Positions 7,726 through 17,166 of a stretch of DNA of 64,000 nt are shown piece after piece; position 1 is the first letter of the stretch; every line of letters starts with the position of its first letter. Position numbers and translations under genes: made by a program. Below the pieces are notes generated by a model. It was not told where the DNA came from, made no database searches, and worked only from the letters and a program-made list of their open reading frames with translations. The DNA lies in contig NZ_PYWM01000019.1 of the NCBI RefSeq assembly GCF_003049665.1, positions 36,617 to 100,616 of the forward strand, given 5' to 3'. The stretch is from Lysinibacillus mangiferihumi (GTDB taxonomy: Bacteria; Bacillota; Bacilli; Bacillales_A; Planococcaceae).

Positions 7726-8216
7726 GTGATCTGGTCATTTGGCATTATGTCAATATCCATTGAAGGCATTACGGCAGGCATATGATTTGTCTGGAAGTAT
7801 TCTATTTATTAATGGTGTAGCTTCACTCTTAACGCTAACTACAAAGCCACTTGCTTTAACAAAAGGGCTTAAAATTATTAAAACTATTACGAAGTTGCGT
7901 GTACCAATTGAACAATTTTCCTTAATGATTGTCATTGCCATTTGTTTTAAACAAATATATTGAGTTACAACGGATTGTTCTAGCTCAAACATCTAGAGGT
8001 TTGACATTCAATTAATGGCTTTTATAAAGCGTGTTTTTTTCTTTATTCCCATTATTGTTTACAACTGTTCAAAGAGCAGATTGCCTTCGCGATTCCATCG
8101 ATGCAAGAAGCTATAGTGATGGCAAAGAGCGTACAAGCTATATTGAACTACGCTATGGGAAAGAAGATTTGATTGCCGATTTTGATTGTACTAGTTTTTA
8201 TTACTATTAAAAAATG
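7726..8216 (+). pseudogene. ECF transporter T-component (EcfT), frameshifted
   Basis: Several frames together spell an EcfT membrane subunit: WSFGIMSISIEGITAG, then LTLTTKPLALTKGLKII, KLRVPIEQFSLMIVIAI, LAQTSRGFDIQ (approximate, across a shift) and TTVQRADCLRDSIDARSY. EcfT proteins couple the ATPases of energy-coupling factor vitamin transporters to the substrate-binding subunit. Stops and frame changes interrupt it at least three times, so it is dead. The region 7500-7725 may hold the eroded N-terminus. No EcfA or substrate-specificity gene is adjacent. Confidence 0.62.
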
Positions 8217-8228
8217 ATGCTTATTTTT

Positions 8229-8482
8229 GGAGTCGTCATTGATCATGAAACAAGGTACATTACCGATATTTTCGCACTTAAATTTACCTGTTGTGAGCGT
8301 TATTATCCTTGTTATAAATGCCATGAAGAGCACGCAACATGCTATTAAACGTTGGCATCAAGATCAGTTTCATACGAAGGCAATACTTTGGGGATATATT
8401 TAAGCCTATATGGAGTCATCGTCCTGCGTCTTTTAATGAAAGATGTGTAGCTCATTATCCGATTTATTTTGCCAAGCCATAG
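8229..8482 (+). pseudogene. CHY zinc-finger protein, frameshifted
   Basis: Across three frames the sequence spells most of a CHY zinc finger: GVVIDHETRYI, then FTCCERYYPCYKCHEEHA, IKRWHQDQFHTKAILWG, YMESSSC and FNERCVAHYPIYFA. The paired Cys/His clusters and the final HYPIYF are characteristic of this small family. In-frame stops after CHEEHATCY and after ILWGYI, together with frame changes, show that it is inactive. It directly follows the dead EcfT copy, so this stretch has been eroding as a block. Confidence 0.62.
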
Positions 8483-9076
8483 GTTATAGTGAAAAACATG
8501 ATTTTACTTTATAAATTTTTTATGCTATAATTACAAACGTGCTATTTTAGGTAGCATCTTTCAGTAATCTGGCATTCTGCTTTTTGTTTTTTAGGATACT
8601 TATTCACACTGGCGCATGCTTTGGGGCTGCAAGGACGCAAAAGAAGGTTGGGTTTGCGTTGCTTAAGTTAGAGAGCACACAGTGGAATTTTACCGCGGTG
8701 AAGAAACGAAAATGTTTCGAAATAATATTCCCCAGATGATTGGGTTGAGACTTTACAATTTACAGAAATGTTACCTATTAAATACTAAAGGGGTAGCTTC
8801 GCATAGGCGAGGCTACCCCTTGTCCAATTTCTTGATAGTATGAACGAAAATAATAAGTATTTGTGATTTAGCACCTGCTTTTTTTAAAAAAGTTAGGTGT
8901 TTATTTAGCTTTTTTCTCCTAAATAACGACATATATCGACAAAATATCATGGATTATATTACCGTTTACTATTGTGGGAAAATAAGTAATAATAAAGTGT
9001 GGAGTTTTTTAAAAAATCAAATATATGCTATTTGATTGAAAAATTCTGAAAAAAGATTGAAACGAGGGTGTGGCAT
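8483..9076. other. Non-coding stretch with a hairpin and a decayed frame
   Basis: From about 8595 to 8789 two frames spell a residual protein (DTYSHWRMLWGCKDAKEG..., then DDWVETLQFTEMLPIKY before a TAA) that was not recognised. A strong hairpin, AAGGGGTAGC with GCTACCCCTT (8788-8821), follows. The remainder up to the AbiEii-like gene is AT-rich with no gene apparent. Confidence 0.4.
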
Positions 9077-9961
9077 ATGAAACAAGTAAACGAAGTACCA
9101 AAAAGTGTATTGAACCAACTAGCAGAAGTAGCTCAGCAACAACAAGAAAGTTTGGAGGCACTTGTAGCATTCTATTCCCAAGAAAGGTTGTTAGTTCGAT
9201 TAGCAGCTTCTTCCTATGAAGATCAATATTGGCTATATGGCGAATTGTTATTAGGGACATTGACAAATGATATAGTAAAGACTTCTTCTGGAATGACATT
9301 GTGCGCCAAAAAAATGGCCAATAAAGAAAGTATCATCAAACATGCTTTCAAAGATATTTGTTCAGTGAAAGTAGTCGAAGATGGGGTTGCGTTTGCCAGC
9401 GATGAAATAGAAGTATCCTCTAGCGGCGAAGAAGAAGTTCAGATTAGGATTCCTGCACAAATAGGACACATAACAACATACATAGAAATAACGATAACTT
9501 TATTCGATAGTGTCTCCATGACTCCTCGAAAGATTGCAACCGCATCATTGTTAAATAGTTCGTCAACTGAGCTATTAGCGTATCCGACAGAGCTCATCAT
9601 TGCACATAAATTTAATACCATATATCAATACCCAACATTAGCAGAAACGCTGAAAGATTATTATGCTATTTATTTACTAGCGAGTACCCAAAATTTTGAA
9701 GGTCGTGTATTACAAGAGGCTATACTCGATACATTCGACCGACATAAAACGACAATTGAAAAAAATCCGCCTGTGTTCTCGAAACGTTTTGATTTGGATG
9801 AAAGCAAGAACAAAGCATGGCAACATTTATTAACGCACCAAGTATCCTTTGCTAAAGTTCAAAAACTTGTTCACCAATTGTTATGGCCAATTTATAATCA
9901 AATTGAATTAGAAGATGAATTCTTTGAAAATTGGGATTATACATGTGGTAATTGGCAATAA
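9077..9961 (+). CDS. Orphan AbiEii/AbiGii-like protein lacking the nucleotidyltransferase motif
   Basis: A 294-residue protein. The N-terminus (PKSVLNQLAEVAQQQQESLEAL, then FYSQERLLVRLAAS) and the C-terminal half (LAYPTELIIAHKF, ETLKDYYAIYLL) follow the AbiEii toxin layout. AbiEii proteins are nucleotidyltransferases, but where the GS-x-DxD catalytic motif should be, this one has ELLLGTLTNDIVKTSSG, with no second aspartate visible. No AbiEi antitoxin gene is adjacent. ATG 9077 follows GAGGGTG; a GTG three codons upstream is less likely. It may be a catalytically dead relative or a housekeeping offshoot. Confidence 0.65.
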   Translation: MKQVNEVPKSVLNQLAEVAQQQQESLEALVAFYSQERLLVRLAASSYEDQYWLYGELLLGTLTNDIVKTSSGMTLCAKKMANKESIIKHAFKDICSVKVVEDGVAFASDEIEVSSSGEEEVQIRIPAQIGHITTYIEITITLFDSVSMTPRKIATASLLNSSSTELLAYPTELIIAHKFNTIYQYPTLAETLKDYYAIYLLASTQNFEGRVLQEAILDTFDRHKTTIEKNPPVFSKRFDLDESKNKAWQHLLTHQVSFAKVQKLVHQLLWPIYNQIELEDEFFENWDYTCGNWQ

Positions 9962-9969
9962 AACATTGT

Positions 9970-10006
9970 AAAATCCGCGAGCTCAAATAGCGTTCGCGGA
10001 TTTTTT
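9970..10006 (+). terminator. Rho-independent terminator
   Basis: AAAATCCGCGA pairs with TCGCGGATTTT, with a T run after it. It ends the AbiEii-like gene. Confidence 0.8.
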
Positions 10007-10103
10007 ATCTGTATCTCTAATTTATCCGACATTTTCTGGACTTAAAATATCGGATATAGTAGGTTGTTTTTATTTACGATAGAAAGCGAAAGGAGTGAAA
10101 ACA

Positions 10104-10955
10104 ATGGATTGGATTGTAAGAATAAATAGGGTAATGGATTACATTGAACTAAATCTATCAAGTAACATAGTCCCCAAAGAAGTAGCAAGACTGGCATGTT
10201 GTTCTGAGTACCATTTTCCTAGAATGTTTTCAGCTATAACAGGATTTACATTGGCGGAGTATATTAGGCGAAGACGTTTATCGCAAGCTGCATTTGAACT
10301 TCAAAACAACACCTCTATTCGAATTATTGACCTTGCAATCAAGTATGGATATGATTCACCTGATGCCTTCAGCCGTGCTTTTAAGAACCTCCATGGGGTT
10401 ACTCCAACCTTAGCTCGCAAGAAAGGGATTGAATTAAAAGCCATCCCAAGACTCTCCTTTCATATTTCAATCAAAGGAGATGTAGAGATGGATTATCGAA
10501 TCGAAGTATTAGAAGTTGAAGTTGAAATTGTCGGTGTGAAACAAAAAGTAAGGACAGCTGATGCTTTTATTGATATTCCTAAATTGTGGGAAGCTGCGAA
10601 TGAAAATGGATTGTTACAAAGATTAATAAATATGTCATGGGAAAGCCCACAATGCAAAATGGAAGGGATTTTAGGTGTTTGCGGCAAACAAGCGGCAATT
10701 ACAGATGAAGAATTTGATTATTTTATGGGATGCCGCTATTCCCAAAAATTCTCCAATGATATGGAGAAAATCGTCATCCCAAAAAATACAACATGGGCTG
10801 TTTTCCCAAATATCACGGATGCTTGGAACCGTTTATATACTGAATGGCTCCCATCGTCCGGATACGAATTGGCAGACCTGCCTTGCATTGAAAATTATTT
10901 AGCACCTGATCGCATTCCTAGTAATGAGCTTTGGGTTCCTGTCCTCCCCAAATAG
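10104..10955 (+). CDS. AraC-family regulator with a GyrI-like effector domain
   Basis: A 283-residue protein with two parts. Residues 1-105 form the double helix-turn-helix of AraC regulators (VARLACCSEYHFPRMFSAITG, then IDLAIKYGYDSPDAFSRAFKNLHG). Residues about 130-283 form a GyrI/BmrR-like drug-binding domain (YRIEVLEVEVEIVGVKQKV, ...LPCIENYLAPD..., ELWVPVLPK). This arrangement is that of SobA/Rob-type activators of multidrug response. ATG 10104 is used because AAAGGAG lies eight bases upstream; a GTG at 10095 would overlap that site. It stands alone and its target is unknown. Confidence 0.85.
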   Translation: MDWIVRINRVMDYIELNLSSNIVPKEVARLACCSEYHFPRMFSAITGFTLAEYIRRRRLSQAAFELQNNTSIRIIDLAIKYGYDSPDAFSRAFKNLHGVTPTLARKKGIELKAIPRLSFHISIKGDVEMDYRIEVLEVEVEIVGVKQKVRTADAFIDIPKLWEAANENGLLQRLINMSWESPQCKMEGILGVCGKQAAITDEEFDYFMGCRYSQKFSNDMEKIVIPKNTTWAVFPNITDAWNRLYTEWLPSSGYELADLPCIENYLAPDRIPSNELWVPVLPK

Positions 10956-11039
10956 TTTTTCACTGCGTATTAAACTAATTAAAGGAAAATTTACTAAAAC
11001 GAATTTGCTATGTGACAAAATTATAGAAATAAGTTGAAG

Positions 11040-11070
11040 AAGACCACTCCACGAAGGGTGGTCTATTTAT
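11040..11070 (+). terminator. Hairpin terminator
   Basis: AGACCACTCC pairs with GGGTGGTCT, with a weak T/A run after it. It lies about 85 bases past the AraC-type regulator stop. Confidence 0.55.
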
Positions 11071-11519
11071 ATTGAGTGATATGGCTAACAGAATCAACTA
11101 GGTAAGTTTGTGATATGTACAATTCAAATGATAGACCAATCTAGAAATGGTTTTAATGCGCCATTCATTTGCATACAGTGGGGTGAAAGCAATCTTTGAA
11201 AGGATGTGAAGACACTATGAAAGTGAAGGTTAAAGAATGGCGTGTAATGTCCGATCATAACAAACAATTATTATTAAACGCGGTAGTAACGAAATAAAAC
11301 CTTAATGAATGTCCGCAAAGACAATCACTAACGAATAGCTAAAACAATTAAATAAAATATTTACACTTACTTCGGTAGGTGTTTTTTATTAAAAGCTATT
11401 AGAAGAAGTCACTCGTTTTGCAAAGGCTTGTTTAAATAATGGCAGGTTAAAAGCTATTATAAGAACACCTTGGAAAATCGGATATAGCGAAATAAAAATT
11501 AAGAAGGGAGGTATTGTGA
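11071..11519. other. Gene-poor stretch with short remnants
   Basis: An ATG at 11218 behind AAAGGATG opens only 26 codons (MKVKVKEWRVMSDHNKQLLL...). A small hairpin, CACTTACTTCGGTAGGTG (about 11365-11382), precedes a T run. No convincing gene was found. Confidence 0.35.
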
Positions 11520-11914
11520 ATGGAAGTTAGAAAGCCGAACAACTTTGAACTAGATGAAATTATTGCGCTTTCGCCACAAGCTTTATTTGATGGTACATTG
11601 GGCGGAGTAAGAGCAACCAATGCTATTATTTAATGGCAACAGAGAATCATAACTTAATGGGATGGATTTTAATTGGGGAGAGCAAAGACCAATTTACGTA
11701 CCAATTAAAAGGCTTTATTTATGAGCTGTTTGTAATAGAGACATTTAGAGATAGGGGTATTTCAAAAGTATTAATGAATGTTGCTATTGAGCAATTGAGA
11801 CAGGAAGGATATCCAGAAGTCAGACTTAGTGCTTACGTAGGAAACCATGCGATAAAACTATATGAAAAAATGGAGTTTAGTTACACAACCGTAACTATGA
11901 ACTTACAATTGTAA
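11520..11914 (+). pseudogene. GNAT acetyltransferase broken by a frameshift or deletion
   Basis: The gene starts with a good ribosome site (AAGGGAGG) and reads MEVRKPNNFELDEIIALSPQ..., stopping at a TAA near 11634. The second part, in another frame, reads MATENHNLMGWILIGESKD..., then RDRGISKVLMNVAIEQLRQEG and YEKMEFSY, the acetyl-CoA binding and C-terminal strands of a GNAT enzyme. The segment expected between the two halves is missing, so an internal deletion plus frame change is likely. The second half might be translated alone from 11633, but it would lack the N-terminal strands. Confidence 0.62.
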
Positions 11915-12054
11915 AAGTCCTTAATCATACACTATTCGTATAAATATTTAATAATCTATTGTTTTTGTTAGGATGGATTTCATAAGTCCAATCAAAATTA
12001 TTTGCTTATAGCAATCGTGTACTCAATAGGAGCTTTACATGTAAAGGGAATAAC

Positions 12055-12093
12055 AAAAAAGATTGAAGCCAAAGAGCTTCAATCTTTTTTATT
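12055..12093 (+). terminator. Rho-independent terminator
   Basis: AAAAAAGATTGAAGC pairs with GCTTCAATCTTTTTT across a short loop. It is symmetrical enough to work on both strands. Confidence 0.75.
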
Positions 12094-12272
12094 CATACAT
12101 TTCTGTATATGAGTTTGCCGTATTTTATTAGCCCTACCTAGCCCCTTAACAGCACCCAATAGAAGCTTAATTTACATCATGTTGCAATAAAAGAAATTCG
12201 AAAATAATAGCAAAAACCTAAGTAATACGGCATTATACATACAAACTGTGTTCAGTATGCATAGTAACTAAA

Positions 12273-12344
12273 TTAGTCCGTGAAGCATAAAGAAGTTAAG
12301 TAACCTAACATTAATAAAAGACCAATACCCATTGCGATTGACAT
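12273..12344 (-). CDS. 23-residue membrane microprotein
   Basis: On the minus strand AAAAGGAGGT stands seven bases before an ATG that opens MSIAMGIGLLLMLGYLTSLC followed by FTD and a stop. The perfect ribosome site and the single hydrophobic helix make this a credible small gene rather than noise. It lies upstream of and divergent from ypjP. No family is recognised. CydX-like and other single-helix microproteins have a similar shape, but no partner gene is next to it. Confidence 0.5.
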   Translation of the reverse strand: MSIAMGIGLLLMLGYLTSLCFTD

Positions 12345-12491
12345 ACTTTGTACCTCCTTTTAAAAAACGACACATTTATACATAAATTATTGTACAATGA
12401 AATGTAGAAATATGAAACCTTTTATTGGTTGAAACGTATTATATTATAAGTAGAATTACCAATTTGTACATAAAAGAGAAGGTGTTAATTA

Positions 12492-13100
12492 ATGAAAAAG
12501 TGGGTTCAAAAAAGTATCGTAATTATGGTTGCGTTTTTAACATTTGGATTAATTACGCCAACACATGAAATTTGGGATGCATTCGATCAAAACCCTTCGA
12601 ATCGTGCCTCTATCGGTCCCTCACCTGGGACAAGCACTGCGCTAGCCGCTGAACCCGAAGCAAAAGCGGATGAAGCAACTGAAATACAGCAAAATGCGAT
12701 TGACTACGAAGCACTTCTAGTTGACGCAGCGAAAGAGCAATCGTATATGAAGTTTGGAACAAAAATCGGCCCTAAAATTAGCAATGAATTTGATTCTATT
12801 ATCTTCCCTAAAATAGAAGAGGCAATAGCGATGACAGTGGCCAACGTTGAAGAGGGATCATTGGCAAATCTCACAATTACTGAAAAACCAAGTGGCAACT
12901 ATGGTGAAAAAATTTTCAATATTGTTAATAACGAAACAGGCAATGATTTAATTCGCTTCCATGTGCGTACTGAAAAGCGTCCACAAGAAGGCTATTACTA
13001 CAACTTCCACTATCACAGTGCTGAGGATGATTTTATGGCTCACAACAATCTTGGCGATATTTACTGGGAAAAAAACACACCACCGAAGTGGTTGTCATGA
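12492..13100 (+). CDS. ypjP: YpjP family protein
   Basis: A 202-residue protein with an N-terminal hydrophobic segment (SIVIMVAFLTFGLITP, residues about 8-23), a low-complexity Ala/Glu linker, and the conserved YpjP ending FHVRTEKRP..., then FHYHSAEDDF and GDIYWEKNTPPKW. It is predicted to be membrane-anchored or secreted. The length equals that of B. subtilis YpjP. AGAGAAGGTG lies before the ATG. The molecular function of the family is unknown. An eroded integrase follows on the opposite strand. Confidence 0.85.
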   Translation: MKKWVQKSIVIMVAFLTFGLITPTHEIWDAFDQNPSNRASIGPSPGTSTALAAEPEAKADEATEIQQNAIDYEALLVDAAKEQSYMKFGTKIGPKISNEFDSIIFPKIEEAIAMTVANVEEGSLANLTITEKPSGNYGEKIFNIVNNETGNDLIRFHVRTEKRPQEGYYYNFHYHSAEDDFMAHNNLGDIYWEKNTPPKWLS

Positions 13101-13125
13101 TATATAAGGGTTTAGGGGCTGTCTC

Positions 13126-14255
13126 TTAGAGATTAGCCCCACTTTTAGCCCCAATTTCAATAGCGCGGTCAAAAGTGGCGATAATTTTATCTTCCATTTC
13201 CCTCAATACATGCCCGTATGTTTTATAAATCATTTCAGGCGTGTTCCCTAAACGTTCAGCAATTACCCTTAATGGTACACCGTCATTCATTAATATTTTT
13301 GCATGTGAATGTCTAAGAGAATGGATTGTACACTCTTTTGAATAATCCTTTTAAATCCTTTGTGTAACGTTGTTAATGGCATTGGTATCATACTTTCCAA
13401 AGAGTGGAATACATAATCATCATCTTCTAGTTTTTTCCGTAAGATAGTAATTTTTCTTTGATTACTTTTTGATAACGATTTAACAGATCAATGACATTCT
13501 TACCAACTTTGATTTTGGTTTACTGTTTTTTGTTTAGTTGTTCCGGTACCATGAATTGTCCGATTCCGAATAATATTAATAGCTTGCTTTTCAAAGTCAA
13601 TATCCCACCACTGAAGACCTAACACTTCATCTTTTCGCATCCCAGTACACTTAGTTAATCGGATGTGAGTATGTGTAAACCAGCTTCTTTATTTCGAGAA
13701 GAAGGCAAGCTTACGCCTTTTATTCGTGTGAAGTATTTCTTCTTCAATAGCTACATTAATAGCGATTGAAAAAATTGAATGTGCTTGTCGTACTGACCTG
13801 GTTCATATTGTTTTTCTAGTACATTTATAAATTCACGTCGATAAGTGGCTTTATCCAACTTTTGAAGTTTGTAGAAACCTAATAAATGTTTTATATTTGA
13901 ATCAATTTCATAATTCAATTCTCCATTAATAAACACGAACTTTGAGTTTCGTGGTTCCTGATTAAAATCAAATAAAACGAACGATATATTATTATTAGTT
14001 ATTTTTATACCGCATTGTTTGTATTTTTTAATCGAAGAGGCATTTATGAAATTAACTCATTTAAGCGGATAATTATTTCTCATTGAGTTACAGTCGAATC
14101 TTTCCACTTTCTTTTACTTGTTTCTAACAACAAATCTAGCCATTGAGCGACAGTTAAGTTATCATTTTCTATATGTTTAGTTTCACCTCGCAGCGTTTGA
14201 GCCTTCACTTCGAATAAGGCTTTTATAGCTGCTTTTTCTGTTTTAAAGAATAAAT
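13126..14255 (-). pseudogene. Tyrosine recombinase (phage integrase), multiply broken
   Basis: On the minus strand, scattered frames rebuild a full tyrosine integrase: an arm-binding start (EKAAIKALFEVKAQTLRGET), a SAM-like core-binding domain (DKATYRREFINVLEKQYEPG), the first catalytic Arg region (GMRKDEVLGLQWWDIDFEKQ) and the C-terminal box (HSLRHSHAKILMNDG, then a GNTPEMIYKTYGHV tyrosine region). Stops and shifts at several points inactivate it. It marks the left edge of a second decayed prophage or island. Its upstream end abuts a truncated methylase at about 14256, an apparent deletion junction. Confidence 0.8.
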
Positions 14256-14258
14256 ACA

Positions 14259-15105
14259 GTGGTCACAAGTCCTCCATATTGGGGGCTACGTGACTATGAT
14301 GTAGATGGACAAATCGGGCTTGAGAATACAGTAGAAGAATATGTATCTGCTATTGTTGATGTGTTCCAAGAAGTAAAACGAATCCTGAAAGACGATGGTA
14401 CAGCATGGCTTAATCTTGGAGATGCATACGCAGGAAGTGGAAAAGGAGCATGGTCAGAAAAAAATATACAAAAGCATGATATTCTGGATCCTAAAGGCAA
14501 TAAAACGAAGATTAATAATCTCCCTATTGGTTTAAAACCGAAAGACTAAATTGGTTTGCCTTGGCGTGTCGCATCGCATTCGCATTACAAGCTGATGGAT
14601 GGTATTTACGACAGGACATTATTTGGAGTAAACCAAATCCGATGCCTGAAAGTGTAACGGATCGTCCAACTAAATCACATGAATACATTTTTTGTTAAGT
14701 AAACAGCCTAAGAATTATTACAATCACGAAGTAATAAAGGAACCAGCTAATTCCGGAACTACTGATGTTAGAGGTTCACAAGATGCATTTGGACAACCAC
14801 AAAAAGCAATGCAGACTGATAAGCCAAGAGGATTATTTGATGGCAAGTATGGTAAGGATGCTTTTAGAGCAATTCGAGATAAGCGTTCTGTATGGACAGT
14901 CACGACAGAGGCGTTAAGAGAGGCTCATTTTGCAAAGTTTCATGAAGATTTAATTGAGCCATGTATTTTAGCTGGCTGTCCAATGGATGGCATTGTATTA
15001 GACTCATTCTTTGGTTCAGGAACAACAGGATTAGTTGCGTTAAAACATGGACGTAATTTTATCGGTATTGAACTAAATCTAGAGTATATAAAATCAAGTT
15101 GTTAA
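14259..15105 (+). pseudogene. Phage-type DNA methyltransferase, truncated and frameshifted
   Basis: The sequence begins mid-gene at the catalytic motif TSPPYWGLRDYDVDGQIG, typical of beta-class N4-cytosine or N6-adenine methylases. It then loses frame near 14545 and again near 14695. Intermediate frames read WYLRQDIIWSKPNPMPES and DRPTKSHEYIF. The last part contains the SAM-binding motif VLDSFFGSGTTGLVALKHG. The N-terminus and the extreme C-terminus are missing. With at least two shifts it cannot be active. The 5' cut coincides with the integrase remnant on the other strand. Confidence 0.75.
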
Positions 15106-15175
15106 AATACATATATTACATATATTAGTGTATAATTAATTAAGTAAATATTATATTAAAGTGAGGTGATTTTAG

Positions 15176-15358
15176 TTGAGTAGTATAAAAAATATAATAA
15201 AAAATAGAGTGTTTTGAGCGTCTGTTTTTTTCTTTATAGCATTATTACTTATTATGCAGCTACAATCAAATTTAAATTTGTTAATAAAAATATTTATTGC
15301 GATAATTATTTCCGCGTTATTTTTCTTATTTAATTATCCATTGAAAAATAAAAAATGA
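15176..15358 (+). pseudogene. Small membrane protein with one in-frame stop
   Basis: A TTG start behind GTGAGGTGAT opens a 60-codon frame that is unbroken except for TGA at codon 14 (15215-15217). Before the stop it reads MSSIKNIIKNRVF. After it come ASVFFFIALLLIMQLQSN, then a second hydrophobic stretch (IFIAIIISALFFLF) and a basic end. The rest of the frame is clean, so a single nonsense mutation is likely. It is followed by another gene with one in-frame stop. The family is unknown. Confidence 0.45.
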
Positions 15359-15387
15359 AATGGTGTTATATACCTCAGGAGGGGTAA

Positions 15388-16020
15388 TATTACAATAAAA
15401 AAACCAAAGATGGATTATTTAAAATTATTATGGTAGTAGCAATCGCTATGTTTTCTATCCTAAGGGTATTTACTGAAAACACTAATGCAAGAGAAAATGA
15501 TGAAAGCGAGAACTTAGAATAAATTGCATTAATGGAAGATACCTTAGAGCTAATTTATGAGACAGGTGTAGTTAATAACGAAAAAGGTTATTTCTTGGGG
15601 GATAATAGAGAAGTTTTTGAAAACGTATTGAGTAAGTACGATGATTATGAAGGGTTTATGCAACAAATTGAGGATGAGGGATTATTTGTCACTACAAATC
15701 AAATCGATACTAGAGCTGTCGCTTGTAGATGGCATTTAATGAGACCAACAGCAGAATTTATAGCAGCCAAAAATAAATGTATCATTAACGGTATAACTTC
15801 TAGTTATGGTTACATAGCTATAGCTAGTACTATAGCAAATTTAATTGCAGATAAAGAGTTTAAATTAGCAGCAGAAAAAATAATTAATGGATTTAATTCA
15901 AATATTTGGGGAGTTATTGCAACCCTTTCGTTGATTCACATAGAATGTGCAGCAGAAATGGATAAAAATTCACTGGAAAAAGTAATTGTGAGTAAAATAG
16001 TGTTGACTAATTGCATATGA
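15388..16020 (+). pseudogene. Putative secreted protein with one in-frame stop
   Basis: One frame is open from 15388 to 16020 except for a TAA at 15520-15522. The first part reads KKTKDGLFKIIMVVAIAMF..., a signal-peptide-like start ending near TNARENDES. No ATG lies at the ribosome site (CAGGAGGGG), so the start codon may also be lost; ATG 15430 is the first internal one. The second part (from ATG 15532, 162 residues) is partly hydrophobic (SSYGYIAIASTIANLIADKE, then WGVIATLSLIHIECAAEMDK) and has three cysteines. Size and shape suggest a secreted toxin-like protein, but no family is recognised. Confidence 0.42.
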
Positions 16021-16235
16021 AAAAGTGGAGACTACTAAATTGCTAGTGTCTTTTTATAATTACAATACATTCCATTCGAACTATGATATATAAACTTAAT
16101 TTAAGTGCTAAGAATATTTTAAAGGAGATTGAAAATGCAGATGAAGAAACAAAAGTTATAATTTTAACAATGCATTTCAATCTGGATATGATGTGTAGCA
16201 ATGAGTGATGTTGTACAGACTGAAATATAATTTAT

Positions 16236-16268
16236 AAAAGTCACATCTAACAAGGTGTGGCTTTTTGT
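16236..16268 (+). terminator. Rho-independent terminator
   Basis: AAAAGTCACATC pairs with GGTGTGGCTTTTT. The preceding 200 bases hold only a short fragment (about 16110-16207, ...DEETKVIILTMHFN...), too small to name. Confidence 0.65.
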
Positions 16269-16418
16269 TATGTCATAAATTTTGATTACGATGTAATATG
16301 TTCATTATTTTGTAAAAAATAGTGGGTAATCCCCTTTTGTAAGAGTAAGTTATTTCCTGTATAATTTAATTGTAAGTAATTGTAAAAACAAAAACTAATG
16401 ATGAAGAGAGGGAGACTC

Positions 16419-16745
16419 ATGGCTTGTACAAAAGGTGAAAAAGGACGCAACATGGGTGAAACAAACAACGCACTAAGAAAAGAAATAAAAGGCGACATCA
16501 TAGAAAAAATCAAAGATATAAATGATATTAGAAGAACTGCAGATAGTATTTATACATCAGATAATTTTCATTTAGATTCTAAAGAAATAAATAATGGTAG
16601 CTACAAAGTCGAGATACAGTATAAAAAAGGAACTAAACAAACGGTCTCTGTAATCGAGGTAGAAAAAAGTGCTACTAGTACTGCAGATGTTAAACAGGCA
16701 TTGACTAACAGTTTGAATGATGGGTATAAGTGGATTGTTAGTTAA
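16419..16745 (+). CDS. Hypothetical soluble protein
   Basis: A 108-residue protein starting MACTKGEKGRNMGETN. ATG 16419 is chosen over 16398 because GAGGGAG lies five bases upstream. The protein is charged and soluble. Its second half (GSYKVEIQYKKGTKQTVSVI, then a Lys/Ala-rich helix ending DGYKWIVS) looks like a small alpha/beta domain. It has no signal peptide or membrane segment and no recognised family. It lies within the second mobile-element graveyard but is not visibly broken and has its own terminator. Confidence 0.5.
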   Translation: MACTKGEKGRNMGETNNALRKEIKGDIIEKIKDINDIRRTADSIYTSDNFHLDSKEINNGSYKVEIQYKKGTKQTVSVIEVEKSATSTADVKQALTNSLNDGYKWIVS

Positions 16746-16818
16746 AGAATAAAATAGTTAATTTAGTGCATATCATTGAATCAATATGTTGTTTATAAGG
16801 TATCGAAATAAGTAAGTG

Positions 16819-16849
16819 GAGTCACGTTCTTTTGAGCGTGGCTTTTTTA
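16819..16849 (+). terminator. Rho-independent terminator
   Basis: GTCACG pairs with CGTGGC and is followed by six T. It ends the hypothetical gene at 16419-16745. Confidence 0.65.
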
Positions 16850-17081
16850 TGCAATTATCTTTGATTGCGGAGGGACTAAAAGGTGGGAGAATCAAGTACA
16901 TAAAAAGGTAAACTATTATTGGTGAAATAAAGAACTACTCAAAGAAAAAGAGGCCTGTCTCAAAGAAATTATTGGATCAGTGGTAGAAAAAGTTTATCTA
17001 AAAAAAGAAAGAACGAATTAGAAAAGATGAAGGCTTATGACATATAATCACTAGTAGTTAAAATGACACATTAATATTACT

Positions 17082-17128
17082 AAACAAAGCCTAGGTACTC
17101 AATTAATTTTGAGCCTGGGCTCTGTTTA
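17082..17128. terminator. Hairpin, probably a bidirectional terminator
   Basis: AGCCTAGGTACTCAA pairs imperfectly with TTTTGAGCCTGGGCT between flanking A and T runs. It lies between plus-strand remnants (16860-17050, including an unnamed basic fragment ...RNYWISGRKSLSKKRKN...) and a minus-strand lipoprotein remnant. Confidence 0.55.
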
Positions 17129-17166
17129 CTCTTTGCTTTTTACATTATTCTAATCCTAATTGAGTC

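Noticed and set aside
7514..7729. 71-codon plus-strand frame
   Set aside because: No ribosome site; probably eroded sequence upstream of the EcfT pseudogene.
16110..16207. Short frame ...DEETKVIILTMHFN..., resembling part of a response-regulator receiver
   Set aside because: Under 35 codons and too short to tell from chance.
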